From positions 1,240,001 to 1,304,000 of the forward strand of contig NZ_CP096883.1 in NCBI RefSeq assembly GCF_023273895.1: a stretch of 64,000 bases of DNA, read 5' to 3'. Both the position numbers and the translations under genes were made by a program. Shown in pieces: positions 7,691 to 17,279 of this stretch (position 1 is the stretch's first letter; every line of letters starts with the position of its first letter). Below the pieces are notes generated by a model. It was not told the origin of the DNA and ran no database searches. It saw only the letters and a program-made list of their open reading frames with translations. The DNA comes from Sphingobacterium sp. PCS056. Its GTDB lineage: Bacteria > Bacteroidota > Bacteroidia > Sphingobacteriales > Sphingobacteriaceae.

Positions 7691-9409
7691 ATGACAAACA
7701 GTAAATTATTATTTAGTCTGTTATTAGCAGGTTCTGTTGGCACAGCAAGTGCACAAAGTTTAAAGGATGCTAGAGCGGCTATTGAAACAGAAAACTACGG
7801 TAAGGCAAAAACAATTTTGCAACAATTAGTAAGTAAACAAGCTAAAGTTGGGGATAATTACTTCTATTTAGGTCAGATTTATTTAGTTAATGATAAGCCT
7901 GATTCAGCAGCGATTATGTTTAATCAAGGTTTAGCAGCTGATCCAAAATCATTGATTAACAATGTTGGTTTGGGTTATATTGATTTATTGAAAAAGGACA
8001 AAGCATCTGCTGAGTCTAAATTTTCTGCTGCAAGTGCTAATTTAAAGAAAAAGGATTACGAAGAATTGTTGGAAATTGGACGTGCTTATATTAAAGCTCC
8101 AGAGCCAGACTATGCAAAAGCTTTAGATTACTTAACACAAGCCAAAGCAAAGAATACTAAAGATGCTGCTATTCCATTGGCATTAGGTGATGCTTATAGA
8201 GGATTGAAAGAAGCAAGTAGTGCTTATACAAGCTACAGTGATGCTGCTGAATTAGATCCTGCATCAGTTCGTGCAAAAATTGGTCTCGCTGTTATCGTTC
8301 GTGGTGCACAGGCTTATGATGAGGCGATTGCTCAATTAACGACCATTACAGAAGAAAATCCTACATATGCACCTACTTACCGTGAGTTAGCAGAGACCTA
8401 CAATATGTGGTCAAAAGCTCCAGGTACATCTGATGAGAAATATGTAGAATTGAATAAAAAAGGGGTTGAGCAGTATAAAAAATACTTAGAAGTCAATGGA
8501 GATAACTCTTTGGAAGCAAAGATTCGTTACGCCGATTTCTTGGTATATGCTAGACAATATGATGAGTTAGGAACTGTTTCAGAGGAGTTAGCTAAAAATC
8601 CTGATGTAGATCCAAAAATCTATCGTTACTTAGCTTATAACGCTTTTAGAAATAAAGAATACACAAAATCTGCTGAATATTTAGAAAAAATGTTTGCTAA
8701 GATGGATGCTACACGTATCATTCCATTAGATCATATGTATGCCGGTTTATCTGATGTCGCAAACAAAAAAGTGGAGTCAGGTATCGTTCATATTCAGAAA
8801 GCAATCGATGCAGATAAAGAATTGTTAGCTGAAGTGGCAGAAACGGCCTTTGCTAAATATCAAGATCAAGAAACTGCAACTGCAGTATCTTTGTTTGAAA
8901 TCATCGCCAAGTATCCTGATACTGACTACTACTATGATTCAAATTATTATGCTGGTGAGGGTAACTATTTAATTGGTTTCAAAAAAGATCAAGAAAGTAA
9001 AGATGAGGAAGGAAAAGTTATCAATCAAGCTTTAAGAGATGAAGCGATTGCTGCCTTTGTAGAATCTCAAGCCCAATTAGCTATAATTGAAAAAGCGACT
9101 AAGCCTGAAGTATTAGACAAGTATCTAATTACCGCATTGTATTACAAAGCTTTTTCAGCATTAGGAGCTGATAATTTAGAAGCACCTAAAGGAGATTTCG
9201 TAGCTCCTTTTGAAAAATTAATCCAAGTGGTTAATGAAAAAGGAACACAAGAGAAAAATAAAGCATATTTAATTGATGCGCATACTTATATTGGTTTCTA
9301 TCAATATAACAAAAATGAAATTGCAAAAGCAAAAGCTAGTTTTCAAGAGGTTTTAAAATTAGATCCTGAAAATGAAAGCGCTAAATCTTATTTAGAAGGT
9401 TTAAAATAA
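7691..9409 (+). CDS. Tetratricopeptide repeat protein, exported
   Basis: The 572-residue product has a cleavable signal peptide ending in ASAQ (about residue 22) and then a run of helical TPR-type repeats, recognisable from patterns such as NYFYLGQIYLVNDKPDSAAIMFNQGLAADPKS and, at the end, AKASFQEVLKLDPENESAKSYL. TPR proteins are scaffolds for protein contacts, here most likely in the periplasm. It follows the PstS-like gene by 26 nt and is closed by a terminator, so it is the last gene of the Ton cluster. Its partner is unknown. Confidence 0.88.
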   Translation: MTNSKLLFSLLLAGSVGTASAQSLKDARAAIETENYGKAKTILQQLVSKQAKVGDNYFYLGQIYLVNDKPDSAAIMFNQGLAADPKSLINNVGLGYIDLLKKDKASAESKFSAASANLKKKDYEELLEIGRAYIKAPEPDYAKALDYLTQAKAKNTKDAAIPLALGDAYRGLKEASSAYTSYSDAAELDPASVRAKIGLAVIVRGAQAYDEAIAQLTTITEENPTYAPTYRELAETYNMWSKAPGTSDEKYVELNKKGVEQYKKYLEVNGDNSLEAKIRYADFLVYARQYDELGTVSEELAKNPDVDPKIYRYLAYNAFRNKEYTKSAEYLEKMFAKMDATRIIPLDHMYAGLSDVANKKVESGIVHIQKAIDADKELLAEVAETAFAKYQDQETATAVSLFEIIAKYPDTDYYYDSNYYAGEGNYLIGFKKDQESKDEEGKVINQALRDEAIAAFVESQAQLAIIEKATKPEVLDKYLITALYYKAFSALGADNLEAPKGDFVAPFEKLIQVVNEKGTQEKNKAYLIDAHTYIGFYQYNKNEIAKAKASFQEVLKLDPENESAKSYLEGLK

Positions 9410-9425
9410 GCTGATCAATATTTTG

Positions 9426-9459
9426 AAAAAAGGGTGAAACATTTGTTTCACCCTTTTTT
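9426..9459. terminator. Terminator between the TPR gene and nuoA
   Basis: AAAAAAGGGTGAAAC and GTTTCACCCTTTTTT form a perfect stem with a short loop and a T tract. It ends the Ton/TPR transcript. Its 3' end overlaps the TTG that may serve as the nuo promoter -33 box. Confidence 0.9.
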
Positions 9460-9487
9460 GATTTACCCTATTTTTTTCTTAAATTTA
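9458..9487 (+). promoter_or_regulatory. Possible nuo operon promoter
   Basis: TTG at 9458-9460 is followed after 19 bp by TAAATTTA at 9480-9487, one base off TAnnTTTG. This would start the nuo transcript about 20 nt before nuoA. Confidence 0.5.
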
Positions 9488-9513
9488 GGTTTTACCAATA
9501 TAAACATTTTGAT

Positions 9514-9891
9514 ATGGAACAAGTTAGTGCAAATGCACCAATTGATTATTTACCAATTTTATTCCAACTTATTGTTGCAGCAGGATTTGGTATTGGAACC
9601 ATTATTATTACACATTTAATTGGACCCAAAGTTCGTACTGAAAACAAATTATCTTCTTTTGAATCTGGTGTAGAAGTGATAGGCAATGCTAGACAGCCCT
9701 TTTCCATCAAATATTTTTTAGTGGCCATCTTGTTTGTCATTTTTGATGTTGAAGTTATCTTTATGTATCCTTGGGCTGTTAATTTTCGAGATTTTGGTTT
9801 CGAAGGTTTGATTCAGATGTTTGTCTTTATGGGTATGTTGCTTTTAGGATTCATCTATGTCATCAAAAAGAAAGCATTGAACTGGGATTAG
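9514..9891 (+). CDS. nuoA: NADH-quinone oxidoreductase subunit A
   Basis: NuoA is a small membrane subunit of complex I at the junction with the peripheral arm. The 125-residue product has three membrane helices (about 17-40, 66-88 and 98-117). It contains the conserved loop KLSSFESGVEVIGNARQPF and the following FVIFDVEVIFMYPWAV with its acidic residues. It is the first gene of a 14-gene operon. The ATG at 9514 gives a normal N-terminus. Confidence 0.96.
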   Translation: MEQVSANAPIDYLPILFQLIVAAGFGIGTIIITHLIGPKVRTENKLSSFESGVEVIGNARQPFSIKYFLVAILFVIFDVEVIFMYPWAVNFRDFGFEGLIQMFVFMGMLLLGFIYVIKKKALNWD

Positions 9892-9993
9892 AATAGTTCT
9901 AAATTATGCTAACCGCTTGATTTTTATTCAGAAAATGTTAGTTTTGATATGTGCGAAGGCACACAACTATAAACCACTTTAAATTATATTTCC

Positions 9994-10545
9994 ATGAGCG
10001 ATATTAAGTTGGCCAAAGCACCTCCGGGAGTTGAGGGCGCTGGTTTTTTTGCCACGAGTTTGGATAAAGCGATTGGCTTGGCGCGTTCAAATTCTTTATG
10101 GCCATTGCCTTTTGCCACTTCTTGTTGTGGAATTGAGTTTATGGCCACGATGGGGTCAACTTATGATCTTGCTCGCTTTGGTGCAGAAAGACCAAGCTTT
10201 TCTCCTCGTCAAGCTGATATGCTATTGGTAATGGGTACAATTGCAAAAAAAATGGCACCCGTTTTAAAGCAGGTCTATACACAAATGGCGGAACCACGTT
10301 GGGTAATTGCTGTGGGTGCTTGTGCATCTAGCGGAGGTATTTTTGATACTTATTCTGTTTTGCAAGGTATTGATGAAATCATTCCAGTAGATGTATATGT
10401 GCCTGGTTGTCCACCAAGACCTGAGGCAATTTTAGATGGCGTACTACGTTTGCAGGATATTGTGAAAAGTGAGTCTTTAAATAGAAGAAATACTCCTGAA
10501 TATAGAGCTTTGTTAGAAAAATATGGAATAGAAACTTATGAGTAA
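9994..10545 (+). CDS. nuoB: NADH-quinone oxidoreductase subunit B
   Basis: NuoB binds cluster N2, the last Fe-S cluster before quinone. In the 183-residue product the four ligands are visible as the tandem pair Cys44-Cys45 (SCCGIEF), Cys110 (VGACASSGG) and Cys139 ([10 protein letters not shown]). The gene lies 102 nt after nuoA, a somewhat wide gap for this operon, and overlaps nuoC by 8 nt, which suggests translational coupling. Confidence 0.97.
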   Translation: MSDIKLAKAPPGVEGAGFFATSLDKAIGLARSNSLWPLPFATSCCGIEFMATMGSTYDLARFGAERPSFSPRQADMLLVMGTIAKKMAPVLKQVYTQMAEPRWVIAVGACASSGGIFDTYSVLQGIDEIIPVDVYVPGCPPRPEAILDGVLRLQDIVKSESLNRRNTPEYRALLEKYGIETYE

Positions 10546-11041
10546 ATTTGATAACACCTATTTATTAGATAAGTTAATTTCTCAATTTGGTACCGATGTT
10601 TCACCACTCCGTGATGAATATGATCTTTTGACTGTTCATGTAAATGTAGATGCCATTATTGATGTTTTAACTTTTCTAAAATATGATGAAGAATTACAAT
10701 TTATTCATCTGACAGATATTACTGCTGTTCATTATCCACATCAAAAAAAGGCTTTTGAAATTGTATATCATGTCAATAGTTTGATTAATAATATTCGTAT
10801 TCGTGTTAAAGTGGAGGTGGATGGTATAGATCCAGCAATTCCAACAGCAACTACCATTTGGAAAGGTGCAAATTGGATGGAGCGCGAAACATATGATTTT
10901 TATGGAATCCAATTTTTGGGTCATCCAGATTTAAGACGGATTTTAAATGTAGATGATATGGAAGTCTTTCCAATGCGAAAAGAATATCCATTAGAAGATC
11001 CAAATCGTGTCGATAAGAAAGATCTTTATTTCGGCCGTTAA
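10538..11041 (+). CDS. nuoC: NADH-quinone oxidoreductase subunit C
   Basis: NuoC is a 30-kDa-type peripheral-arm subunit that packs against NuoD. The 167-residue product carries the family signature [22 protein letters not shown] and ends with the usual PLRKEYPLE-like motif ([12 protein letters not shown]). It is separate from nuoD, unlike the fused NuoCD of enterobacteria. It overlaps nuoB by 8 nt and is followed by nuoD after 20 nt. Confidence 0.95.
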   Translation: MSKFDNTYLLDKLISQFGTDVSPLRDEYDLLTVHVNVDAIIDVLTFLKYDEELQFIHLTDITAVHYPHQKKAFEIVYHVNSLINNIRIRVKVEVDGIDPAIPTATTIWKGANWMERETYDFYGIQFLGHPDLRRILNVDDMEVFPMRKEYPLEDPNRVDKKDLYFGR

Positions 11042-11061
11042 AGTTAAAAAGCAGACCAATT

Positions 11062-12297
11062 ATGAGCGATTTTATTACCAAGATATCCCCCAATAAACCT
11101 GTATATGAAGATAACGATCCTCAGGATGAGTTAATCACTTTAAATATTGGTCCGACGCATCCTGCTACACATGGCGTGTTTCAAAATGTTGTTCAGATTG
11201 ATGGAGAGCGGATCGTAAGTGGCGTGTCAACAATCGGTTATATCCATCGTGCTTTTGAGAAGATCGCTGAGCACAGACCTTTTTATCAAATAACACCTTT
11301 AACAGACAGATTGAATTATTGTTCTGCTCCTATTAATAATATGGGCTGGCATATGACTGTTGAAAAGTTATTAAAAATAGAAATTCCCAAACGTGTACAA
11401 TATATGCGTGTTATTGTGATGGAATTGGCGCGTATAGCAGACCATATTATCTGTAATGGAATTCTTGGTGTTGATACAGGAGCTTTTTCAGGCTTTTTAT
11501 ATGTCATGCAAGAGCGAGAGTTTATTTATGAGATTTTTGAAGAGATTTGTGGTGCGCGATTGACCACTAATATTGGAAGAATTGGCGGTTTCGAACGAGA
11601 TTTCAATGATATTGCATTTGCAAAAATTGAAGAGTTTTTAAAACGATTTCCTCCTGTTTTGACCGAATTTATGGAGTTGTTTGATCGTAATCGTATTTTT
11701 ATTGAGCGTACTTCCGGTATAGCTTCTGTGACAGCGGAAGAGGCTTTGGATTATAGTTGGTCCGGTCCTATTTTACGCGCTACAGGGGTGGATTATGATA
11801 TTCGGGTTCAAAATCCTTACTGTTCCTATGAAGAGTTTGATTTTGAAGTCCCTGTTGGCACCAAAGGTGATGTCTATGATCGCTATATGGTGCGTAACGA
11901 AGAAATGTGGCAGTCTATGCGGATTATCGAACAGGCGCTATCTAAAATAGCAAATGAGCCAAAAGGAGTTTTCCATGCTGATGTTCCTGAGTTCTATTTA
12001 CCTCCAAAAGAACAGGTATATACCAACATGGAGGCATTGATCTATCATTTCAAAATTGTTATGGGTGAGGTGGAAACTCCGAAGGCAGAAGTTTATCATG
12101 CCGTAGAGGGTGCCAATGGAGAATTAGGATTTTATTTGGTGCACGATGGTGGACGTACGCCATATCGATTACATTTCAGACGGCCTTCTTTTATCAATTA
12201 TCAAATGTTTGCTCCTATGAGTGCAGGTATGTTACTTTCGGACGCAATTCTTAATATGAGTAGTCTTAACGTTATTGCAGGAGAATTAGATGCTTAG
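11062..12297 (+). CDS. nuoD: NADH-quinone oxidoreductase subunit D
   Basis: NuoD (49-kDa subunit) forms the quinone-binding site with NuoB. The 411-residue product has the N-terminal LNIGPTHPATHGVFQ motif with the quinone-site histidines, the GFLYVMQERE and TTNIGRIGGFERD segments, and the C-terminal FRRPSFINYQMF and LSDAILNMSSLNVIAGELDA. Length and motifs are normal. Its last 8 nt overlap nuoE. Confidence 0.97.
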   Translation: MSDFITKISPNKPVYEDNDPQDELITLNIGPTHPATHGVFQNVVQIDGERIVSGVSTIGYIHRAFEKIAEHRPFYQITPLTDRLNYCSAPINNMGWHMTVEKLLKIEIPKRVQYMRVIVMELARIADHIICNGILGVDTGAFSGFLYVMQEREFIYEIFEEICGARLTTNIGRIGGFERDFNDIAFAKIEEFLKRFPPVLTEFMELFDRNRIFIERTSGIASVTAEEALDYSWSGPILRATGVDYDIRVQNPYCSYEEFDFEVPVGTKGDVYDRYMVRNEEMWQSMRIIEQALSKIANEPKGVFHADVPEFYLPPKEQVYTNMEALIYHFKIVMGEVETPKAEVYHAVEGANGELGFYLVHDGGRTPYRLHFRRPSFINYQMFAPMSAGMLLSDAILNMSSLNVIAGELDA

Positions 12298-12808
12298 TGT
12301 CAAACATAATGAGATTGTTGAATTTTCTTCAACATTGCTAAATCAATTTGCTGAAGTAGTGGCGCGTTTCCCAGAGGGAAGGCAAAAATCGGCTTTACTT
12401 CCTATTTTACATTTAGTACAGGCTGAATTTGGATGGTTAAGTCCTGATGCCATGAATAAAGTTGCTGGCTATTTGGGTATTGAACCTATTGAGGTCTACG
12501 AGGTGGCCACCTTTTATACGATGTACTTATTACAGCCACAAGGAAAATATGTTTTGGAAGTCTGCCGTACCGGACCATGTTGTTTGGTTGGTGCCGAACG
12601 TATTATGACGCACCTGGAGAATAAATTGGGTGTGAAAGAAGGTGAAGTGACGGCTGATGGCTTATTTTCTTGGCGGGGAGTTGAATGTCTTGCCGCATGC
12701 GGATATGGACCTGTCTTGCAGATAGGCCCTGAATATACGTTTTATGAAAACTTGACAGAAGCTAGTGTCGATCAATTAATAGATGATTTAAGCTCAAAAA
12801 CGAATTAA
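12290..12808 (+). CDS. nuoE: NADH-quinone oxidoreductase subunit E
   Basis: NuoE carries the [2Fe-2S] cluster N1a of the NADH-oxidising module. The 172-residue product has an N-terminal helical part and a thioredoxin-like domain with four ligands at Cys92, Cys97, Cys133 and Cys137 (CRTGPC and CLAAC). Its presence with NuoF means this complex I uses NADH directly, unlike the NuoEFG-less version in many gut Bacteroidota. The ATG overlaps the end of nuoD. Confidence 0.96.
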   Translation: MLSVKHNEIVEFSSTLLNQFAEVVARFPEGRQKSALLPILHLVQAEFGWLSPDAMNKVAGYLGIEPIEVYEVATFYTMYLLQPQGKYVLEVCRTGPCCLVGAERIMTHLENKLGVKEGEVTADGLFSWRGVECLAACGYGPVLQIGPEYTFYENLTEASVDQLIDDLSSKTN

Positions 12809-12809
12809 A

Positions 12810-14165
12810 ATGGCACGTAAACTTTTGCTAACACATATTGATGTTCCGGGAATCCAAACTTTCGAAGTATATCGTCAACAAGGGGGGTATCGTGCTGTAG
12901 AAAAAGCACTTAAGACGATGTCTCCTGATGATGTTGTTGAAGAAGTTAAGAAGTCAGGTCTTCGTGGAAGAGGCGGAGCAGGATTTCCTACCGGAATGAA
13001 GTGGAGCTTCTTGGCAAAACCAGAAGGTGTGCCTCGTTATTTAGTCTGCAATGGTGATGAATCTGAACCTGGCACTTTTAAAGACCGGTTTTTGATGACC
13101 CACATTCCGCATGCACTGTTGGAAGGTATGATTGTTTCCAGCTATGCTTTGGGAGCTAAAACTTCTTATATCTATGTTAGAGGTGAGATGATGCCCCAAA
13201 TCCGTATTCTGGAGCGGGCGATAGAGGAAGCAAAATCTGCTGGTTTTTTAGGTAAAAATATCTTGGGATCGGGCTATGATTTAGAAATTTATGTTCAACC
13301 GGGTGCTGGAGCTTATATATGTGGAGAAGAGACCGCTCTGTTGGAATCTTTAGAAGGTAAAAGAGGTAACCCGCGGATAAAGCCGCCATTTCCAGCAATA
13401 GCTGGCTTATACGGTTGTCCAACTGTTGTCAACAATGTTGAATCAATTGCGGCAACTGTCCCCATTATCAATGATGGAGGTGAAGAATATGCCAAAATTG
13501 GTATTGAACGGAGTACGGGTACAAAATTAATATCTGCCAGCGGTAATTTGCTGAAACCAGGTGTATATGAAATAGAATTGGGTTTGTCTGTAGAAGAATT
13601 TATCTATTCCGATGAGTATTGTGGCGGTATGGCAAATGGGAAGAAATTGAAAGCAGTTGTGGCTGGAGGTTCTTCTGTTCCCATTTTACCTGCAAATTTG
13701 ATCTTAAAAACGGCGAATGGTCAAAATCGATTAATGACTTATGAATCCTTAGCTGATGGAGGCTTCCAAACGGGAACTTCGATGGGCTCTGGTGGTTTTA
13801 TTGCTTTCGATGAGGATCAATGCATTGTCCGTAATACGTGGAATTTTAGTCGTTTTTATCATCATGAAAGTTGTGGACAGTGTTCTCCTTGTCGTGAAGG
13901 AACAGGATGGATGGAAAAAGTGTTGCATAAAATTGAGACGGGGCATGGTAGTTTGTCAGATATTGAATTGCTTTGGGATATCCAAAGACGTATAGAAGGA
14001 AATACCATATGTCCTTTAGGGGATGCTGCAGCATGGCCAGTTGCAGCAGCGATTCGTCATTTTAGAGATGAGTTTGAATGGCACATCAATCATCCAGAGG
14101 ATGCATTGACAAGAAATTATGGATTAGCACATTATGCAGATCCTTTAGTACCGATTGTTTCTTAA
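12810..14165 (+). CDS. nuoF: NADH-quinone oxidoreductase subunit F
   Basis: NuoF binds NADH, FMN and cluster N3. The 451-residue product shows the nucleotide-binding glycine-rich LRGRGGAGFPTGMKW (about 51-65), the GDESEPGTFKDR FMN segment (82-93), YICGEETALLESLEG (169-183), and the N3 ligands Cys355, Cys358, Cys361 and Cys401. It starts 1 nt after nuoE. Confidence 0.97.
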   Translation: MARKLLLTHIDVPGIQTFEVYRQQGGYRAVEKALKTMSPDDVVEEVKKSGLRGRGGAGFPTGMKWSFLAKPEGVPRYLVCNGDESEPGTFKDRFLMTHIPHALLEGMIVSSYALGAKTSYIYVRGEMMPQIRILERAIEEAKSAGFLGKNILGSGYDLEIYVQPGAGAYICGEETALLESLEGKRGNPRIKPPFPAIAGLYGCPTVVNNVESIAATVPIINDGGEEYAKIGIERSTGTKLISASGNLLKPGVYEIELGLSVEEFIYSDEYCGGMANGKKLKAVVAGGSSVPILPANLILKTANGQNRLMTYESLADGGFQTGTSMGSGGFIAFDEDQCIVRNTWNFSRFYHHESCGQCSPCREGTGWMEKVLHKIETGHGSLSDIELLWDIQRRIEGNTICPLGDAAAWPVAAAIRHFRDEFEWHINHPEDALTRNYGLAHYADPLVPIVS

Positions 14166-14190
14166 TTAGATTGATAAACGAGATACGAAG

Positions 14191-15204
14191 ATGGCAGAAG
14201 AGGTAAAATTGAAAGTTATTATAGATGGTATTCCTGTAGAAGTAACACCAGGCACTACGATTTTGAACGCGGCACGTCAGATCGGTGGAGATATTGTTCC
14301 TCCAGCGATGTGTTACTATTCCAAATTGGAGGGCACTGGGGGTAAATGCCGTACCTGTCTGGTTAAGGTATCAAAAGGATCGGAAAAAGATCCTCGTCCG
14401 ATGCCCAAGCTGGTTGCTTCATGTCGAACAACGGTTATGGATGGTATGGAAGTTGAAAATATCACTTCACCTGATGTTGTCGAGGCACGTAAAGCTATCG
14501 TCGAAATGTTACTTATAAATCATCCATTGGACTGCCCTATTTGTGATCAGGCTGGAGAGTGTAAATTGCAAGATTTGGGTTTTGAGCATGGTTCTGCGCA
14601 GACACGCTATGAGTTTGATCGCCGTACATTTGAACGTATTGACATTGGAGAGAAAATACAATTGCATATGAATCGATGCATTTTATGCTATCGCTGTGTA
14701 TTTGTTGCGGATCAGATCACAGATAAACGTGTCCATGGTATTATAGGACGTGGAGACCATGCCGAGATTTCGACTTATATCCAAAATGTCGTTGAAAATG
14801 ACTTTTCAGGAAATGTCATTGATGTATGTCCGGTAGGTGCTTTGACAGATCGAACTTTCCGATTTAAGAACCGTGTTTGGTTTACAAAGCCTGTCGATGC
14901 GCATCGTGATTGTCCCACTTGCTCAGGTAAGGTGACTTTATGGTATAAAGGGGCTGATGTCATACGTGTGACCGCAAGGAAAGATGAATTTGGTGAAGTA
15001 GAAGAATTTATCTGTAATACCTGTCGCTATGATAAAAAAGAAACTCGCGATTGGAAATTAGAGGAACCAACGCCAATTAGCGATCAATCTGTGATTGCTT
15101 CTAATCATTACACGCGTTTTAATCCACCAGCAGTTATTGAAAATGATCCTGTACTACAGGAACAAAATTTAGAACAACTGGCTAGAACTGAAAAATTGAA
15201 ATAA
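14191..15204 (+). CDS. nuoG: Short NADH-quinone oxidoreductase subunit G (Fe-S domain only)
   Basis: NuoG relays electrons through several Fe-S clusters. This 337-residue form lacks the large molybdopterin-like domain of the protein of about 780-910 residues in Thermus or E. coli. Ligands are visible for N1b (Cys41, 53, 56, 78), N5 (His111, Cys115, 118, 124) and N4 (Cys163, 166, 169, 213). The N7-like region has Cys241 and Cys244, but the third ligand position is Val248, and Cys275 and Cys278 follow as a CxxC. nuoH begins 1 nt after the stop, so no decayed remainder exists. Confidence 0.92.
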   Translation: MAEEVKLKVIIDGIPVEVTPGTTILNAARQIGGDIVPPAMCYYSKLEGTGGKCRTCLVKVSKGSEKDPRPMPKLVASCRTTVMDGMEVENITSPDVVEARKAIVEMLLINHPLDCPICDQAGECKLQDLGFEHGSAQTRYEFDRRTFERIDIGEKIQLHMNRCILCYRCVFVADQITDKRVHGIIGRGDHAEISTYIQNVVENDFSGNVIDVCPVGALTDRTFRFKNRVWFTKPVDAHRDCPTCSGKVTLWYKGADVIRVTARKDEFGEVEEFICNTCRYDKKETRDWKLEEPTPISDQSVIASNHYTRFNPPAVIENDPVLQEQNLEQLARTEKLK

Positions 15205-15205
15205 T

Positions 15206-16246
15206 ATGGAGTGGTCATTTGTCATCGAAAAATTTGCCCTTGTCACAATTGTATTTGTTGTCACACTTGTGATCGCGATGTACTCGACATTGGCGGAGCG
15301 TAAGATTGCTGGATTTATGCAGGATCGTTACGGTCCAGACCGAGCAGGAATTTTTGGCTTATTGCAACCATTCTGTGATGGTGGGAAATTCTTTTTTAAA
15401 GAAGAAATCATTCCTGCCGGAGCACATAAGGCTTTATTTATCATCGGTCCCACTATTGCTATCATTACAGCATGCATCAGTTCTGCTGTTATTCCATGGG
15501 GCCAATCGTTAACGATCGGTGATCGTGTAATTTCACTACAAGTTGCGGATGTGAATGTCGGTATTCTTTATATGTTTGGTGTCATTGCATTGGGGGTATA
15601 TGGTATTATGTTAGGGGGTTGGGCATCGAACAATAAATTTTCTCTGATGGGGGCTATTCGAGCTGCTTCACAGAGTATCAGTTATGAGATTGCGATGGGA
15701 TTATCCATTATTGCTTTATTGATGATTACAGGATCACTATCCCTAAAAGAGATCGTTGCAGGCCAATCGGGATTTGTTAATTGGAATATTTGGTCTCAAC
15801 CGTTAGGCTTTATCATTTTTATGGTTTGTGCTTTTGCGGAGTGTAACCGTGTTCCATTTGATTTGCCAGAATGTGAGACCGAATTGGTCGGAGGTTATCA
15901 TACAGAATACTCTTCGATGAAATTGGGACTCTATATGTTCTCTGAATATATCAATATGTTTGTTTCCTCGGCATTAATGGCTTCTCTTTATTTCGGAGGG
16001 TATAATTTCCCTTTTATGAATGACTTAGGTCTTTCGGAGAATTGGATAACGATTCTAGGCGTATTGGCGTTCTTTATTAAAATATTTGCTTTTATCTTTT
16101 TCTTTATGTGGGTGCGATGGACTTTACCAAGATTCCGTTATGACCAATTAATGAATCTGGGATGGAAGATGTTAATCCCTTTAGCCATAGCAAATATCGT
16201 TTTAACAGGAATTATTACATTGATTAAGGATACATATTTTTCATAG
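15206..16246 (+). CDS. nuoH: NADH-quinone oxidoreductase subunit H
   Basis: NuoH is the membrane subunit that meets the quinone chamber. The 346-residue product has about eight membrane helices and the conserved loops AERKIAGFMQDRYGPDRAG, a QSISYEIAMGLS segment and AECNRVPFDLPECETELVGGYHTEYSSMK, which hold key acidic and basic residues. It follows nuoG by one base and precedes nuoI, the usual order. Confidence 0.97.
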   Translation: MEWSFVIEKFALVTIVFVVTLVIAMYSTLAERKIAGFMQDRYGPDRAGIFGLLQPFCDGGKFFFKEEIIPAGAHKALFIIGPTIAIITACISSAVIPWGQSLTIGDRVISLQVADVNVGILYMFGVIALGVYGIMLGGWASNNKFSLMGAIRAASQSISYEIAMGLSIIALLMITGSLSLKEIVAGQSGFVNWNIWSQPLGFIIFMVCAFAECNRVPFDLPECETELVGGYHTEYSSMKLGLYMFSEYINMFVSSALMASLYFGGYNFPFMNDLGLSENWITILGVLAFFIKIFAFIFFFMWVRWTLPRFRYDQLMNLGWKMLIPLAIANIVLTGIITLIKDTYFS

Positions 16247-16258
16247 AAAGGATCAGTT

Positions 16259-16771
16259 ATGCAACCACTAAGTAATAGGAAAAAAGTTTTAGAACAGAAA
16301 CCGATGAATTTTATGGAAAGGATTTATTTCCCAGCCATTGTAAAAGGTTTGTCCATTACGTTAAGACATTTTTTTAAAAAAATACCTACGATTAAATATC
16401 CCGAGCAACAACGACCTTTTTCTAAAAATTTTAGGGGACAACACTCTTTAAAACGAGATGAAGAAGGGCGTGAGCGTTGTACAGCTTGTGGATTATGCGC
16501 CTTGTCATGCCCAGCAGAGGCGATCACGATGATTGCTGCTGAGCGAAAAAATGATGAAAAGCATTTATACCGAGAAGAGAAATATGCCGCAGTATATGAA
16601 ATCAATATGCTCCGTTGTATTTTCTGTGGTCTTTGCGAAGAAGCATGTCCTAAAGAAGCCATTTATTTGGATGGACCACATGTGACCGCCGATTATTTAC
16701 GTAAAGATTTCATTTATGGAAAAGATAAGTTGGTAGAACCAAAATTTGATATTACAAAGTTGAATAGTTAA
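16259..16771 (+). CDS. nuoI: NADH-quinone oxidoreductase subunit I
   Basis: NuoI carries clusters N6a and N6b between NuoG and NuoB. The 170-residue product has two classic ferredoxin motifs, with ligands Cys74, 77, 80, 84 and Cys120, 123, 126, 130 (CTACGLCALSCP and CIFCGLCEEACP). The basic N-terminal extension with an amphipathic stretch packs on the membrane in this family. The length is typical. Confidence 0.97.
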   Translation: MQPLSNRKKVLEQKPMNFMERIYFPAIVKGLSITLRHFFKKIPTIKYPEQQRPFSKNFRGQHSLKRDEEGRERCTACGLCALSCPAEAITMIAAERKNDEKHLYREEKYAAVYEINMLRCIFCGLCEEACPKEAIYLDGPHVTADYLRKDFIYGKDKLVEPKFDITKLNS

Positions 16772-16781
16772 TCAAAGACTT

Positions 16782-17279
16782 ATGACCGTTTTTTATTTAG
16801 TTGCTTTCCTTTCTATTTTTTTCGCGCTGATGACCATCTTCACGAAAAACCCGGTGCATAGTGTTCTGTATCTCGTAATTACGTTTTTTACATTTACCAT
16901 TCACTATATTTTATTAAATGCACAGTTTTTGGCTGTGGTGAATTTCATTGTATATATGGGTGCAATTATGGTGCTCTTTTTATTTGTACTGATGTTGTTG
17001 AATCTCAATAAAGATACAGAGCCTATGAAATCCAATCTAGTAAAAATGATGGGTGTGATTGCAGGTTGCTGTTTGGTAGTTGTTCTTTTTGGTGCATTTC
17101 GAGTTTTTGACTTGTCAAATCCTTTGATTGTAAAAGATCCTGATATCGGTTTAGTGAAAAATTTGGGAAAAGTGTTATTTAAAGAGTTCCTGCTTCCGTT
17201 TGAATTGTCTTCGATTCTATTGTTAACGGCTATGATTGGGGCAGTTTTATTGGCGAAAAAAGAAACAAGGAAAGTATAA
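16782..17279 (+). CDS. nuoJ: NADH-quinone oxidoreductase subunit J
   Basis: NuoJ is a membrane subunit with five helices. The 165-residue product has the conserved FAVV-type segment VVNFIVYMGAIMVLFLFVLMLLN (around 48-70), where the family has its pi-bulge helix, and a C-terminal helix ending in AVLLAKKE. The stop codon overlaps the nuoK start (TAATGG), which indicates coupled translation. Confidence 0.94.
   Translation: MTVFYLVAFLSIFFALMTIFTKNPVHSVLYLVITFFTFTIHYILLNAQFLAVVNFIVYMGAIMVLFLFVLMLLNLNKDTEPMKSNLVKMMGVIAGCCLVVVLFGAFRVFDLSNPLIVKDPDIGLVKNLGKVLFKEFLLPFELSSILLLTAMIGAVLLAKKETRKV

Noticed and set aside
14191..15204. nuoG as a gene broken by a frameshift
   Set aside because: The stop is followed after 1 nt by the nuoH start, there is no leftover molybdopterin-like coding sequence, and the protein ends cleanly after its Fe-S region.
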